A stretch of DNA of 64,000 nucleotides from Crocinitomicaceae bacterium (GCA_023957475.1 JAMLHA010000016.1:1-64000), one strand, 5' to 3'. Positions 16,643-26,353 are shown, counted from the stretch's first letter. The notes: generated from the letters alone by a model not told the origin. Program-made: numbers and translations.

Positions 16643-17248
16643 TTATAAATCAGTTACAAGCTGGTGTTTCTCAATTAACTTTCTTAAATTAATTAAAGCA
16701 TACCTCATGCGTCCCAAAGCTGTATTAATACTGATATTTTCCATATCTGCAATTTCTTTAAACGACAAATCTTGGAAAATACGCATTTTTATGATTTCAC
16801 GTTGAGGGTCTGGTAAGTATTCAACCAAATCAACCATTTGGCTTTTAAGTTCGTCCAACGCCATTTTGTCTTGAACATTTAATTCATCCACATGAAGCGT
16901 ATTAAAGATGTTGTATTCTTCATTTTTTGAAGAAGTTTCAGAAATCATCTTTACCTTATTCGTTTTACGAAAATGATCAATGGTTAAATTATGGGCAATA
17001 CGCATAACCCAAGGCAAAAACTTACCATCTTCATTGTAAGCTCCTAATTTAATGGTACGAATAGCTTTAATAAAAGTCTCCTGAAAAATATCTTCAGCAA
17101 GGAGTTGATTCTTAACCTTTAGATAGATGTAACGATAAATTTTATCCTTATGACGTAAAACAAGAGTTTCAAACGCCTTTTCATTACCATTGATATAGTT
17201 ACTTAACAGTACACTATCATCGATATACTTCATAGCCATAATACTCAA
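16643..17248 (-). CDS. ECF-type RNA polymerase sigma factor
   Basis: 201 residues with sigma region 2 (EDIFQETFIKAIRTI, PWVMRIAHNLTIDHFRK) and region 4 (LPDPQREIIKMRIFQDLSFKEIADMENISINTALGRMRYAL). Directs RNA polymerase to a group of promoters not identifiable here. No anti-sigma factor gene is adjacent. The first Met of MSIMAMKYID is used, but Met4 or Met6 are also possible starts. Divergent from the flexirubin-type genes. Confidence 0.92.
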   Translation of the reverse strand: MSIMAMKYIDDSVLLSNYINGNEKAFETLVLRHKDKIYRYIYLKVKNQLLAEDIFQETFIKAIRTIKLGAYNEDGKFLPWVMRIAHNLTIDHFRKTNKVKMISETSSKNEEYNIFNTLHVDELNVQDKMALDELKSQMVDLVEYLPDPQREIIKMRIFQDLSFKEIADMENISINTALGRMRYALINLRKLIEKHQLVTDL

Positions 17249-17472
17249 TTTTGGTTGTGAATTCTATAAATTCTTAAACATTTAATTAGAGTAAATTTGT
17301 GTTATAGGCGCTATTTTTTTATGATTACTAACTGCTAAAGTAATTCTTTTTTTCATAACAATTGCAAAAAAATCATTTTTTTAACAAAAAGATTCGAATC
17401 CGACATTCTACGTATTTTTTAAATGTTAAGAATATGATACATAATTATGGGTGATTATTTATTATAAAGCAT

Positions 17473-17480
17473 TATATTTG
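17473..17480 (+). promoter_or_regulatory. -7 element of the flexirubin-type gene set
   Basis: TATATTTG, about 30 bases before the methyltransferase ATG. No TTG at the -33 position. It probably drives the six-gene run that follows. Confidence 0.45.
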
Positions 17481-17510
17481 CGCTCTTAATATCTATGAAA
17501 CCATTAATTA

Positions 17511-18563
17511 ATGAAAGCACTAGACGCATTACACGAAGCTCAAAAGATCGCATTTAGCCCATTTGTTTTTCAAACAGCCTATTCAATGCTTAACTTAGGC
17601 ATTACTGATAAAATATTCAATGCAAAGAATGGATTGACCATTTCCGAAATTGCAGATGCAACAAAGTTAAACGAATATGGTGTTAGAGTACTGGTCGAAA
17701 TGGCAGAAGCGTCTGATATTCTTGAAAAAGATGAAAATGGTCGCTATAAACTAACTAAAATAGGCTATTTTGTTGGAAGGGATGAAATGACTCGTGTAAA
17801 TTTAATGTTTACGCAGGATATTTGTTACAAAGGTCTTTTTCACTTGGAAGATGCTATTAAAAATGGGCAACCAGAAGGATTGAAAGAAATTGGTGATTGG
17901 GAAACAATTTATCAAGGTTTATCAAAATTACCTGGTCGATTAAAAACTTCTTGGTTTGAATTTGACCATTTTTATTCGGATAACTCATTCGATGATGCTT
18001 TGAAAGTTATTTTCAAAGATCAACCCAAAATGATTTTTGATATTGGTGGCAACACTGGTAAATGGGCTATTGCTAGCACTCGCTACAACAAAGATGTAGA
18101 AGTAACCATTCTAGATTTACCTATTCAAATAGAAACAGCTAAAAACAATATCACTCAAAACTATCCAGACATTAAAGACAGGGTTAATTACTACCCTATC
18201 AATGTTTTAGACTCACAATCTACCATTCCAGCAGGTGCTGATGTGTATTGGATGAGTCAGTTTTTGGATTGCTTTAGCGAAGCTCAAATTGAATCTATTT
18301 TATTAAAGATCAAAGAAAACGCTAAACCAAATTCTAAGGTCTATATTATGGAAACATTTATAGACAATCAACGTTTTCCAGCAGCAGAATTTTCATTGGT
18401 TGCCACATCTCTTTATTTCACTGTAATGGCAAATGGAAATAGTAAAATGTACTCTTCCAGTGTGATGAAATACATTGTGGACAAAGCTGGTTTTAAATGC
18501 GTAGGTGAACATCATTTACACGAAGACAGCTTCCATACAATTTTAGAATTAGAATTAAAATAA
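17511..18563 (+). CDS. SAM-dependent methyltransferase of a flexirubin-type locus
   Basis: 350 residues with the plan of plant-type O-methyltransferases: an N-terminal winged-helix/dimerisation part (about 1-100; GLTISEIADATKLNEYGVRVLVEMA) and a Rossmann SAM domain starting at MIFDIGGNTGKWA near 178, with LDLPIQIETAK after it. It stands first in a run with tyrosine ammonia-lyase and fatty-acid-type enzymes. Flexirubins carry a methylated aromatic ring, so methylation of the tyrosine-derived starter or product is a natural role; whether O- or C-methylation is not decidable from sequence. Confidence 0.8.
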   Translation: MKALDALHEAQKIAFSPFVFQTAYSMLNLGITDKIFNAKNGLTISEIADATKLNEYGVRVLVEMAEASDILEKDENGRYKLTKIGYFVGRDEMTRVNLMFTQDICYKGLFHLEDAIKNGQPEGLKEIGDWETIYQGLSKLPGRLKTSWFEFDHFYSDNSFDDALKVIFKDQPKMIFDIGGNTGKWAIASTRYNKDVEVTILDLPIQIETAKNNITQNYPDIKDRVNYYPINVLDSQSTIPAGADVYWMSQFLDCFSEAQIESILLKIKENAKPNSKVYIMETFIDNQRFPAAEFSLVATSLYFTVMANGNSKMYSSSVMKYIVDKAGFKCVGEHHLHEDSFHTILELELK

Positions 18564-18577
18564 TACCTTATATAAAA

Positions 18578-20107
18578 ATGAACAAACTAACATTAGTTGA
18601 CATTGAAAACATTGCCATCAATAAACAGCCTTTTGTTATTGAACAATCAACCATTGATAAAATAAAAAAATCATTCTCTTTTTTAGAAGATTTTGCAAGT
18701 GATAAAATTATTTACGGTATTAATACTGGATTTGGCCCTATGGCTCAATTCAAAATTGATGACGACAAGTTAAATCAATTGCAATACAACCTTATTAGAA
18801 GTCACTCATCAGGTACTGGAAACGCCATCAACGAAGAAGAAGCAAGAGCCGTTTTATTGGCACGTGCAAATAATTTTTTACAAGGAAATTCTGGCGTAAG
18901 TTATGATGTGATCGAAAAATTAACCGAGTTTATCAACAAAGGTATATCACCAGAAATATTTGAACACGGAGGTGTTGGTGCTAGTGGTGACTTGGTTCAA
19001 TTAGCCCATTTAGCACTAAATTTAATTGGAGAAGGTTATGTGTACTACAAAGGTGAACGAAGAAAAACCAATGAAGTACTAAATGAATTATCCATTCAAC
19101 CTTTAAAAGTTCAATTGCGGGATGGATTGGGATTGATCAACGGAACTTCTTGCATGACGGGCATTGGAGCTATCAATATTATTTATGCAAAACGTTTATT
19201 GAACTGGTCAATTGCAACTTCTGCAATTATCAATGAAATAGTAGAATCGTTTGATGATTCTTTTTCAGAAGGGCTCAATCAAGTAAAATTACACCAAGGT
19301 CAAGCAGAAATTGCTTCCAAAATGCGTGATTTTTTAGTTGATTCACAGTTAATTCATCAACGTGAGGAATTGTTTTCTGACGATGCTGCTTTACAACAAA
19401 AAACATTTAAAAAGAAAATACAAGAATATTACTCCATTCGTTGTATTCCTCAAATTCTTGGTCCGGTTTTAGACACACTTAATTACGCACAAGAAATTAT
19501 AGAACAGGAAATTAATTCTACAAATGACAACCCTGTTGTTCGTGAAGATTTGGACAACGTTTTTCATGGTGGAAACTTCCATGGGGATTACATTTCCTTG
19601 GAAATGGATAAAGTAAAAATTGTTACAACACGTTTAACGATGTTGGCAGAACGTCAGTTGAACTTCTTGTTAAACAGTAAAATAAACGATTTATTCACAC
19701 CATTTCTCAATGCACAAACGCTTGGGTTTAACTTTGGTATTCAGGGAATGCAATTTACAGCAACATCTACAACAGCTGAATGTCAAACACTTTCAAATCC
19801 AATGTATGTTCACAGCATTCCAAACAACAATGACAACCAAGATATTGTAAGTATGGGTACAAATAGTGCTGTCATAACTCGAAAAGTAATCGAAAACGGA
19901 TTTCAAGTGATGGCAATTCACACAATGGCAATTGCACAAGCGATTGATTTGCTTCCAAGCGAGAAAAAAGAAAGATTAAGTTCCAAAGGAAAGCATTTTC
20001 ATCAATTAATCCGAGAAATTGCGCCAATGGTCAATGAAGACGTTGTTCAATTTGAAAACATCAAAGCAATAACATTATTATTAAAAAATACTAAAATCGA
20101 ATTATGA
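18578..20107 (+). CDS. Tyrosine ammonia-lyase (HAL/PAL family), flexirubin type
   Basis: 509 residues. Converts tyrosine to p-coumarate, the aromatic starter of flexirubin-like aryl polyenes. The MIO prosthetic group forms from the ASG of GGVGASGDL near residue 145; YGINTGFGPM near 47, QYNLIRSHSSGTG near 70, YYSIRCIPQILGP near 290 and NNNDNQDIVSMG near 418 are family signatures. The wording closely follows the Flavobacterium johnsoniae tyrosine ammonia-lyase as I recall it, and no hut genes for histidine breakdown are nearby, which argues against a histidase. Stop overlaps the next start (ATGA). Confidence 0.85.
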   Translation: MNKLTLVDIENIAINKQPFVIEQSTIDKIKKSFSFLEDFASDKIIYGINTGFGPMAQFKIDDDKLNQLQYNLIRSHSSGTGNAINEEEARAVLLARANNFLQGNSGVSYDVIEKLTEFINKGISPEIFEHGGVGASGDLVQLAHLALNLIGEGYVYYKGERRKTNEVLNELSIQPLKVQLRDGLGLINGTSCMTGIGAINIIYAKRLLNWSIATSAIINEIVESFDDSFSEGLNQVKLHQGQAEIASKMRDFLVDSQLIHQREELFSDDAALQQKTFKKKIQEYYSIRCIPQILGPVLDTLNYAQEIIEQEINSTNDNPVVREDLDNVFHGGNFHGDYISLEMDKVKIVTTRLTMLAERQLNFLLNSKINDLFTPFLNAQTLGFNFGIQGMQFTATSTTAECQTLSNPMYVHSIPNNNDNQDIVSMGTNSAVITRKVIENGFQVMAIHTMAIAQAIDLLPSEKKERLSSKGKHFHQLIREIAPMVNEDVVQFENIKAITLLLKNTKIEL

Positions 20108-20835
20108 AATGTGCTTTAGTTACAGGAGCTTCTAGGGGAATCGGGCGTGCTATAGCTATTCAACTAGCAAAAGATTTGGGTTTACATATCCTAATCAATT
20201 ATGCAGGAAATGTAGATGCGGCAAACGAGACATTGCAAACCATTACTTCAAACGGAGGAACGGCCGAATTAATGCAATTCGATGTAAAAAACAATGCAGA
20301 AGTAACAGAAAAAATTAACAATTGGATCGAAGCAAATCCTGATAAAAACATAGAAGTTTTGATAAACAATGCTGGTATAACTCGCGACAATTTATTTCCT
20401 TGGGTAAATGAAAAAGATTGGGACGATGTGATCAATACTAGTGTTAAAGGAATGTACAATTGTACACAAGCAGTAATTGGTAAAATGTTACGCAATCGTT
20501 CAGGACGAATTGTAAACATTGCTTCTTTAAGTGGATTGAAAGGAAATCCAGGGCAAACAAATTATTCGGCTGCTAAAGGAGCCATGATTGCATCAACAAA
20601 AGCACTTGCCCAAGAAGTTGGCAAAAGAAAAATAACCGTGAACGCTGTTGCACCTGGTTTCATCGCTTCTGACATGACGACTAATTTGGATGAAGCTCAA
20701 TTGAAACAATTAGTACCCGCTAACCGTTTTGGATTGCCTGAAGAAGTTGCTGAATTAGTTTGCTTCTTAGCATCCGATAAAGCTGCTTATATAACAGGAG
20801 AAGTTATTAATATTAACGGAGGTTTGTATTCATAA
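20104..20835 (+). CDS. 3-oxoacyl-[ACP] reductase (FabG-like SDR)
   Basis: 243-residue short-chain dehydrogenase. NADPH site TGASRGIGRA near residue 7, NNAGI near 88, catalytic Ser in NIASLSG, YSAAK motif near 152, and the closing ITGEVININGG are all present. Reduces beta-keto groups on the growing polyene chain bound to ACP. Placed between ammonia-lyase and ketosynthase with a four-base overlap upstream and one base downstream, it is part of the pigment locus rather than primary fatty acid synthesis. Confidence 0.9.
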   Translation: MKCALVTGASRGIGRAIAIQLAKDLGLHILINYAGNVDAANETLQTITSNGGTAELMQFDVKNNAEVTEKINNWIEANPDKNIEVLINNAGITRDNLFPWVNEKDWDDVINTSVKGMYNCTQAVIGKMLRNRSGRIVNIASLSGLKGNPGQTNYSAAKGAMIASTKALAQEVGKRKITVNAVAPGFIASDMTTNLDEAQLKQLVPANRFGLPEEVAELVCFLASDKAAYITGEVININGGLYS

Positions 20836-20836
20836 A

Positions 20837-22060
20837 ATGGAACGAAGAGTTGTAATAACCGGAATTGGAATTTACTCTTGTTTGGGAGAAAATTTGAACG
20901 AAGTTTTGGATTCACTAAAAAGTGGACGAAGTGGTATCATCTACGATGAAAAAAGAAAGGATTTTGGTTACCGTTCTTGCTTAACTGGTTTTGTCAAAAC
21001 TCCCGATTTAAAACCTTTTTTATCAAGAAGAGAACGAATTGGGATGCACGAACCTGCCATGTATGCCTACGCATCAACAATGGAAGCGATGAAAAATGCA
21101 CAACTCGACATTGACTTTTTAGAAAAGACAGAAACAGGTATCATCTTTGGGAACGACTCTACTGCAGGTGCGGTTATTGAAACAATTGATAAAGTAAGAG
21201 AAAGAAAAGACACAACCTTAATCGGAAGTGGTGATATCTTTCAAAATATGAATTGCACGGTAAACATGAATTTATCTACGATCTATAAATTAAAAGGTAT
21301 AAATATCTCCCTTTCGGCTGCATGTGCCTCTGGTTCGCACTCAATTGGACTTGGCTACTTGTTGATTAAGCAAGGTTTACAAGAACGTGTGGTGTGTGGC
21401 GGTGCACAAGAAACAAATTTGTATGCAATGGCAAGTTTTGATGGTTTAGGCGCATTTTCCATTCGTCAAGACACACCTTCAAAAGCAAGCCGCCCCTTTG
21501 ATAAAGATCGAGATGGTTTGGTTCCTTCAGGAGGAGCTGCAACTGTTATCATCGAAAGTTTAGAATCGGCTTTAAAGCGAAATGCACCAATTTATGGAGA
21601 AATTATCGGATATGGTTTTTCATCAAACGGAGATCATATCTCAAATCCAAATTTAGATGGTCAACATCGTTCGTTAAACATGACATTGAAAAGCGCCAAC
21701 ATCAATCCTTCTGAAATTGATTATGTGAATGCACATGCCACTTCCACTCCAATCGGCGATGCTACCGAAGCAGAAGCTATTTTTGATGTATTGGGTGGTA
21801 AAGTTCCTGTAAGCTCAACAAAAGGGATGACAGGTCACGAATGCTGGATGGCTGGTGCCAGTGAAATTGTTTATTCCTTATTAATGATGGAAAACAACTT
21901 TATTGCACCTAATGTTAACTTTGAAAACCCTGATGAACATTCTGCTAAAATAAATATTATACCAGAATACAAAGAACATAAAATTGATTGTTTTTTGTCT
22001 AATTCATTTGGATTTGGTGGTACAAATTCATCCATCATTATAAAAAGATTTAAAAAATAA
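20837..22060 (+). CDS. Beta-ketoacyl-ACP synthase (FabF/KAS II-like)
   Basis: 407 residues. Catalytic triad visible: Cys in SAACASGSHS near 162, His in VNAHATSTPIGD near 298, Lys/His in STKGMTGHECWMAG near 330. Elongates the aryl-primed polyene chain with malonyl-ACP units. Only one ketosynthase is present here; larger aryl-polyene clusters usually carry several plus a chain-length partner. Member of the six-gene pigment run. Confidence 0.9.
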   Translation: MERRVVITGIGIYSCLGENLNEVLDSLKSGRSGIIYDEKRKDFGYRSCLTGFVKTPDLKPFLSRRERIGMHEPAMYAYASTMEAMKNAQLDIDFLEKTETGIIFGNDSTAGAVIETIDKVRERKDTTLIGSGDIFQNMNCTVNMNLSTIYKLKGINISLSAACASGSHSIGLGYLLIKQGLQERVVCGGAQETNLYAMASFDGLGAFSIRQDTPSKASRPFDKDRDGLVPSGGAATVIIESLESALKRNAPIYGEIIGYGFSSNGDHISNPNLDGQHRSLNMTLKSANINPSEIDYVNAHATSTPIGDATEAEAIFDVLGGKVPVSSTKGMTGHECWMAGASEIVYSLLMMENNFIAPNVNFENPDEHSAKINIIPEYKEHKIDCFLSNSFGFGGTNSSIIIKRFKK

Positions 22061-22086
22061 TTATCTTTGCAGTAATAAACACAACT

Positions 22087-22329
22087 ATGAGTAGAGAAGA
22101 AATAATTGCAACCACAAAACGCTTTTTATCAGAAGAATTTGAAATAGAAGAATCATTGATTCAACCAGGAAATAATCTACACAAAACACTAGACTTAGAT
22201 AGTTTAGACTATGTTGACTTAGTTGTAGTCATTGAAGAAAATTTAGGTTTCAAACCTACATCTGATGACTTTAAATCAATTCAATCATTTAATGATTTTT
22301 ACAATTTAGTAGAAAAGAAATTAGCTTAA
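22087..22329 (+). CDS. Acyl carrier protein
   Basis: 80 residues, acidic, typical ACP. The phosphopantetheine serine is in LDLDSLDYVDLV near residue 37. It carries the growing aryl-polyene chain for the neighbouring ketosynthase and reductase. A TATCTTTG motif just upstream (after the ketosynthase stop) could provide an internal promoter. Confidence 0.93.
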   Translation: MSREEIIATTKRFLSEEFEIEESLIQPGNNLHKTLDLDSLDYVDLVVVIEENLGFKPTSDDFKSIQSFNDFYNLVEKKLA

Positions 22330-22340
22330 GCTACATTTTC

Positions 22341-23216
22341 ATGGAAAAAAAATGGGATGGTAAAACAAAAGGCTCTCTTTGGGGATATCGTTTCTTTATT
22401 TTTTTAATTCAAACCATTGGTGTTCGTGTTTCCTATTTTTTCTGCATTTGGGTTTCTGGATATTTTGTATTATTTGCTCGTAAGCAACGCAATGGATTGA
22501 TTCAATTTTACCAAAAAGGATTTGGTTTTTCAAAATGGAAGAGCATGCGCTATGCCGCAAGTACATTTTATGAGTTTGGAAAAATCATTATTGACCGCAT
22601 TGCACTTAGAACACCTCGAAAAAAAATATACACGCATTCTTTTGACAATGAAATTGCTCTTAAAAACATTCATCAAGACGGAAAAGGAGGTTTTTTAATT
22701 TCAGGTCACGTTGGAAACTGGGAAAACGCAGGAAGTTTAATTGGAGAACGTATCACATCAAAGATCAATGTATTAATGCTCGATGCCGAAGTAGAAAAAA
22801 TCAAAAAATACATAGACAATAGTGTTGAAAATGTAAAATACAACCTAATACCATTAAAAGACGATTTATCACACCTCATTTTAATCCACAAAGCATTAAA
22901 AAACAATGAATTAATTGCATTGCACGCTGATAGAACTTCTCCAAACCAGAAAACATTTACTTTAAATTTTCTCAATCAACCTACACAATTTCCAGCAGGA
23001 CCTTTCATTATGGCTTTTAAATTTAAAGTTCCAGTTACATTTGTTTTTGCGATTAAAGAAGGATTGCATTTTTCATTAAATGCTACAGATCCAATCATCG
23101 GAGAAGTAAACGTACACACTCCCGAAGAAATGGCTCAACTATATGTACAACGGTTAGAAGAAATGGTAAAAAAAGCTCCTAAACAATGGTTTAATTTTTA
23201 CAATTATTTTGATTAA
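22341..23216 (+). CDS. LpxL/HtrB-like lipid acyltransferase
   Basis: 291 residues with a hydrophobic N-terminal segment (about 17-45). The lysophospholipid acyltransferase pattern appears as SGHVGNWENAG near residue 117 and LHADRTSPN near 195. Members of this family are found in flexirubin and aryl-polyene loci and are thought to transfer the polyene chain to its final acceptor; here it follows the ACP by 11 bases. A role in lipid A is the alternative, less likely given the neighbours. Confidence 0.8.
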   Translation: MEKKWDGKTKGSLWGYRFFIFLIQTIGVRVSYFFCIWVSGYFVLFARKQRNGLIQFYQKGFGFSKWKSMRYAASTFYEFGKIIIDRIALRTPRKKIYTHSFDNEIALKNIHQDGKGGFLISGHVGNWENAGSLIGERITSKINVLMLDAEVEKIKKYIDNSVENVKYNLIPLKDDLSHLILIHKALKNNELIALHADRTSPNQKTFTLNFLNQPTQFPAGPFIMAFKFKVPVTFVFAIKEGLHFSLNATDPIIGEVNVHTPEEMAQLYVQRLEEMVKKAPKQWFNFYNYFD

Positions 23217-23225
23217 CTTTACTTT

Positions 23226-23591
23226 ATGAAATCTAAAAAAACATTGGTTATTGGGGCAAGTCTAAATCCAGAAAGATACTCTTTTAAGGCGATTCAAATG
23301 CTCAGAGCGCACAAACATGAGGTAGTGGCAATTGGTTTAAAAGAAGGTACAGTTGCCGATATTGATATCATGAAAGGTTTTCCTTCTTTAGAGAACATTG
23401 ACACAGTAACACTCTACCTCAATCCAAAACGTCAAGAAGAATACTATGATTATGTGCTTAGCTTAAAACCCAAGCGAGTTATCTTCAATCCTGGTACAGA
23501 AAATATGCAATTTGAAACATTATTAAACCAAAACAAAATTGATTTTGAAGAAGCTTGCACCTTAGTTTTATTAAGTACACAACAGTATTAA
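23226..23591 (+). CDS. CoA-binding domain protein (YccU-like)
   Basis: 121 residues with a Rossmann-type CoA-binding fold: TLVIGASLNPERYSFKAIQML at the start, TLYLNPKRQ in the middle and VIFNPGTEN later, as in stand-alone CoA-binding proteins. Function in the family is not established. It trails the pigment genes by nine bases but is probably a housekeeping neighbour. Its stop is immediately followed by the stop of the convergent CvfB-like gene. Confidence 0.8.
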   Translation: MKSKKTLVIGASLNPERYSFKAIQMLRAHKHEVVAIGLKEGTVADIDIMKGFPSLENIDTVTLYLNPKRQEEYYDYVLSLKPKRVIFNPGTENMQFETLLNQNKIDFEEACTLVLLSTQQY

Positions 23592-24419
23592 TCACTTCAA
23601 CCAAACAATACCATCTTCTTTCAATTCAATCAATCGTTCTTTATAGAGGTGCCCAACAGTCTGTTTAAAGACTTTTTTGCTCATTCCTACAGTTTCCCTT
23701 ATCAATTCAGGAGAGCTTTTGTCTGTGAGGTTAATTTTGCCTAAACGCTTTAAAATTGCAGTAAGTTGTTCCACATTATCATCAATACGGGAGTAACCAG
23801 GCTTACCCAATCGAACATCCACTTTTCCATCTGTTCGGATATGGTAAATATAGCCTTCAACAACATTACCACGTACAATAGATTCATTAAAATCAGAATG
23901 GTAAACGATACCTAAGTATTTGTTATCCACGATAACTTTCACCCCTAATTCGGTAGTATCACCTATCAATACTTGAAAAGGTTTCCCTATTAGTTGTTCG
24001 TCTTTGCAATTTTCAAGATAACGGTTGATTTTTGTTGAACCATACAATCGATCAGTTGATTCATCACGCCTCAAAGTCACTATATAATTTGAATTTACAT
24101 TCAAACGAAGGTGCTGTTCTTTGAACGGAATCATCAATTCCTTTTCCAACCCCCAATCGGCAAAAGCGCCATAAAAATTTACATCTTTAATGGAAAGTAA
24201 TGCAAATGAGTTCAATAATACAGCTGGAGTTTGTGTTGTTGCTACCAATCTATCTTCCGAATCACGGTATAGGAAAACTTCGATATCATCATCTACGTAC
24301 ATATCATCCGTTAAATACTTATTCGGTAACAATACATCACTATCGTTTTCATCAGCCAAATATGCACCGACGCTTGTAAAACGAAGTATTTTTAGTTTGT
24401 TAAATTCTCCTAGTTTCAT
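23592..24419 (-). CDS. CvfB/YitL-like S1 RNA-binding protein
   Basis: 275 residues. Layout of the CvfB family: several S1-like beta-barrel domains (start KILRFTSVGAYLADENDSDVLLPN; middle LGIVYHSDFNESIVRG) and a C-terminal winged helix (MSKKVFKQTVGHLYKERLIEL). Expected to bind RNA and affect gene expression; the target is unknown. It follows the UspA gene by a single base on the minus strand, so the two are co-transcribed. Confidence 0.85.
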   Translation of the reverse strand: MKLGEFNKLKILRFTSVGAYLADENDSDVLLPNKYLTDDMYVDDDIEVFLYRDSEDRLVATTQTPAVLLNSFALLSIKDVNFYGAFADWGLEKELMIPFKEQHLRLNVNSNYIVTLRRDESTDRLYGSTKINRYLENCKDEQLIGKPFQVLIGDTTELGVKVIVDNKYLGIVYHSDFNESIVRGNVVEGYIYHIRTDGKVDVRLGKPGYSRIDDNVEQLTAILKRLGKINLTDKSSPELIRETVGMSKKVFKQTVGHLYKERLIELKEDGIVWLK

Positions 24420-24420
24420 A

Positions 24421-25227
24421 TCAATAGTACAATGAAGAAGCTAGTTTGGAATTCAAAACAAGGCAAGGCAACATTTTTTCGTTTGTTATTAAATTTTGTG
24501 CAAACTTATCAAATTGAGGCAATATACTTTCGGTATGATAAGCAATTGCAATCATATCAATTTTATTTTTTTCGGCATACTCTAGTACTTTTACAGAATA
24601 GGAACCACCACTTTTTACTTGTTCAATGTGGCATTTAATATTTCTTTCTTCGTAACGGTTATTGATGATATAGATTCTGTTTTTCAATGTTATGTTTAAG
24701 AATTCATCTGTTTGCTTTTCACCAATCACGTGCACTTCGGCATCAAACATTGCAGCTAAATCACCAGCAATATTGACAACTTGAAGACTTTCTTTTGACA
24801 AGTCAATTGGAATAACGATTTTATCTAAATTACTAACTGGAGTGTTTTTTTGAACAATAACAAAAGGAATGTCACAACTAGTTATCACCTGCATGGCGTA
24901 ACTCATGAATAATTTTTGAAAACCTTTTTGACCATGCGTTCCCATAATAATCAATTGTGCACCTTCTTTAGTTGCTAACTTACCAATATCTTCAAATATA
25001 GAACCTACGACAATTTGTTTGGTAACTTTAGCTTTGTATTTTTCATCCAAAGCATCGAATATTGCATCAATCTTTGCTGTAGCTTTCAGAACATCAGTCT
25101 TATTAGGTACAAGGTGTAAAATTCTAATTTCTGCATCCACTTTCTCGCAAATATGGAGTGCATAATTTAAAGCGCTATCACCAACCTCAGTTAAGTCATG
25201 GGGAACAAAATACAAGTTCTTTTTCAT
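24421..25227 (-). CDS. Universal stress protein, tandem UspA domains
   Basis: 268 residues, two Usp folds. Domain 1 (about 1-140) has the ATP-binding-like GTHGQKGFQKLF after LIIMG; domain 2 (about 150-268) is more degenerate. Cytoplasmic; the role of Bacteroidota tandem Usps is not defined. A paralogue with the same plan lies at 55869. Upstream of the CvfB-like gene by one base. Confidence 0.88.
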   Translation of the reverse strand: MKKNLYFVPHDLTEVGDSALNYALHICEKVDAEIRILHLVPNKTDVLKATAKIDAIFDALDEKYKAKVTKQIVVGSIFEDIGKLATKEGAQLIIMGTHGQKGFQKLFMSYAMQVITSCDIPFVIVQKNTPVSNLDKIVIPIDLSKESLQVVNIAGDLAAMFDAEVHVIGEKQTDEFLNITLKNRIYIINNRYEERNIKCHIEQVKSGGSYSVKVLEYAEKNKIDMIAIAYHTESILPQFDKFAQNLITNEKMLPCLVLNSKLASSLYY

Positions 25228-25270
25228 ACAACAAAATTATCTATCAAATATAAGAATTTTTTTTGAAAAT

Positions 25271-25302
25271 AAAAAGGCTCGATAAAAATACCGAGCCTTT
25301 TT
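25271..25302 (-). terminator. Rho-independent terminator of the T9SS operon
   Basis: AAAAAGGCTCG and CGAGCCTTTTT are perfect 11-bp arms around a 10-base loop; on the minus strand a T-rich run follows. It ends the porP-gldKLMN transcript just after gldN. Confidence 0.88.
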
Positions 25303-25318
25303 TAATAATATTTAGAGA

Positions 25319-26332
25319 TTAGAAGTCCCAAACATCGTGTTCTAACGTTCTAATTTCTTCTTTTATTTTTTCAGATTCTCTAAGAGCATCTACTCCACTT
25401 CTATAAGTTTCAATTTTTCTATCAAAGCCATTACTTTCTTTAAAGATATAAGAAGTAAATCTACGCTTCCAGAATAAATCGTCGAAACTCATCCATTGCG
25501 CATCGTTTTTGTCGTTGTAGCAAAAATAGTTATTGAACACAAATCGACAGTGAGGGAAATACAACCAGAATAATTCCATTGTACCGCCAATACTTTCGTT
25601 TCCTTGTGCATCTACTTCCATTTTATAAACAACAGGTGCCAATGCAATGATACGTTGATCTAATACAGAACGTTCTTTGTCAAAAAACCATTCTTCTTTG
25701 ATACGGTATTCAATAATGTCTTTTGAGACAAACCAAATCGTATCACGAGGAGGGTATGCAAACTCTTGCGAACCGTCAGGAAGAGTAATAACCAATGGGT
25801 CGCCGTATTCATCAGTCAACGGAATATCACTTTGTGGTCCTAATTTACCAAGACAATAAAGGATTTTCGTTCTAAAAATAGAATCGGTTGCATAAGTTAA
25901 TCCTTGCTCTGGATACAAACCATACTTCAATTGATCACCATCCCATTCACCAAATTGGTTGTTTGGATTGTATGGTAAGAAAGCGGTTAATTTACCGTTT
26001 AAGATATTGTGACGAATTACCGTCCACAAGCTCCATCTTTCACCATGTTTAATCCATTCACCAGCTGGTGTAATTTCATCAAATGGGTAATACAACGTAT
26101 GATTCATTCTTTCGCGAAGGTCTATTGTTTGCCATACGCGTTTGCTCCACATCACATCAGCCTCACGAACAAATTCATAAGGAATCATACGTTTTGTAGG
26201 GATATGTTCTTTTAGAACAATACCATCAATAATCCCAGGGTTTGGGCTATTTACCGGTCCTGCATCTTCGATTTGAGCATAGGTAAAACCTACTGCCAAA
26301 ACTGCTGCTATGTTAACAAATAGACTCTTCAT
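25319..26332 (-). CDS. gldN: Gliding motility/T9SS protein GldN
   Basis: 337 residues with a signal peptide (about 1-19). Periplasmic partner of GldK in the type IX secretion trans-envelope ring. The middle part with RMIPYEFVREADVMWSKRVWQTIDLRE-type wording (split at several Trp and Arg) is characteristic of GldN/PorN. Last gene of the operon, 21 bases after gldM. Confidence 0.93.
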   Translation of the reverse strand: MKSLFVNIAAVLAVGFTYAQIEDAGPVNSPNPGIIDGIVLKEHIPTKRMIPYEFVREADVMWSKRVWQTIDLRERMNHTLYYPFDEITPAGEWIKHGERWSLWTVIRHNILNGKLTAFLPYNPNNQFGEWDGDQLKYGLYPEQGLTYATDSIFRTKILYCLGKLGPQSDIPLTDEYGDPLVITLPDGSQEFAYPPRDTIWFVSKDIIEYRIKEEWFFDKERSVLDQRIIALAPVVYKMEVDAQGNESIGGTMELFWLYFPHCRFVFNNYFCYNDKNDAQWMSFDDLFWKRRFTSYIFKESNGFDRKIETYRSGVDALRESEKIKEEIRTLEHDVWDF

Positions 26333-26353
26333 AACTATATAATTTAAATAGTA

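Noticed and set aside
18578-20107. Histidine ammonia-lyase (hutH)
   Set aside because: Wording follows the flexirubin tyrosine ammonia-lyase and neighbours are pigment genes; no hutU, hutI or hutG nearby.
22062-22086. Separate promoter for the ACP gene (TATCTTTG after the ketosynthase stop)
   Set aside because: No TTG at a suitable distance and the genes are closely spaced; kept only as a remark.
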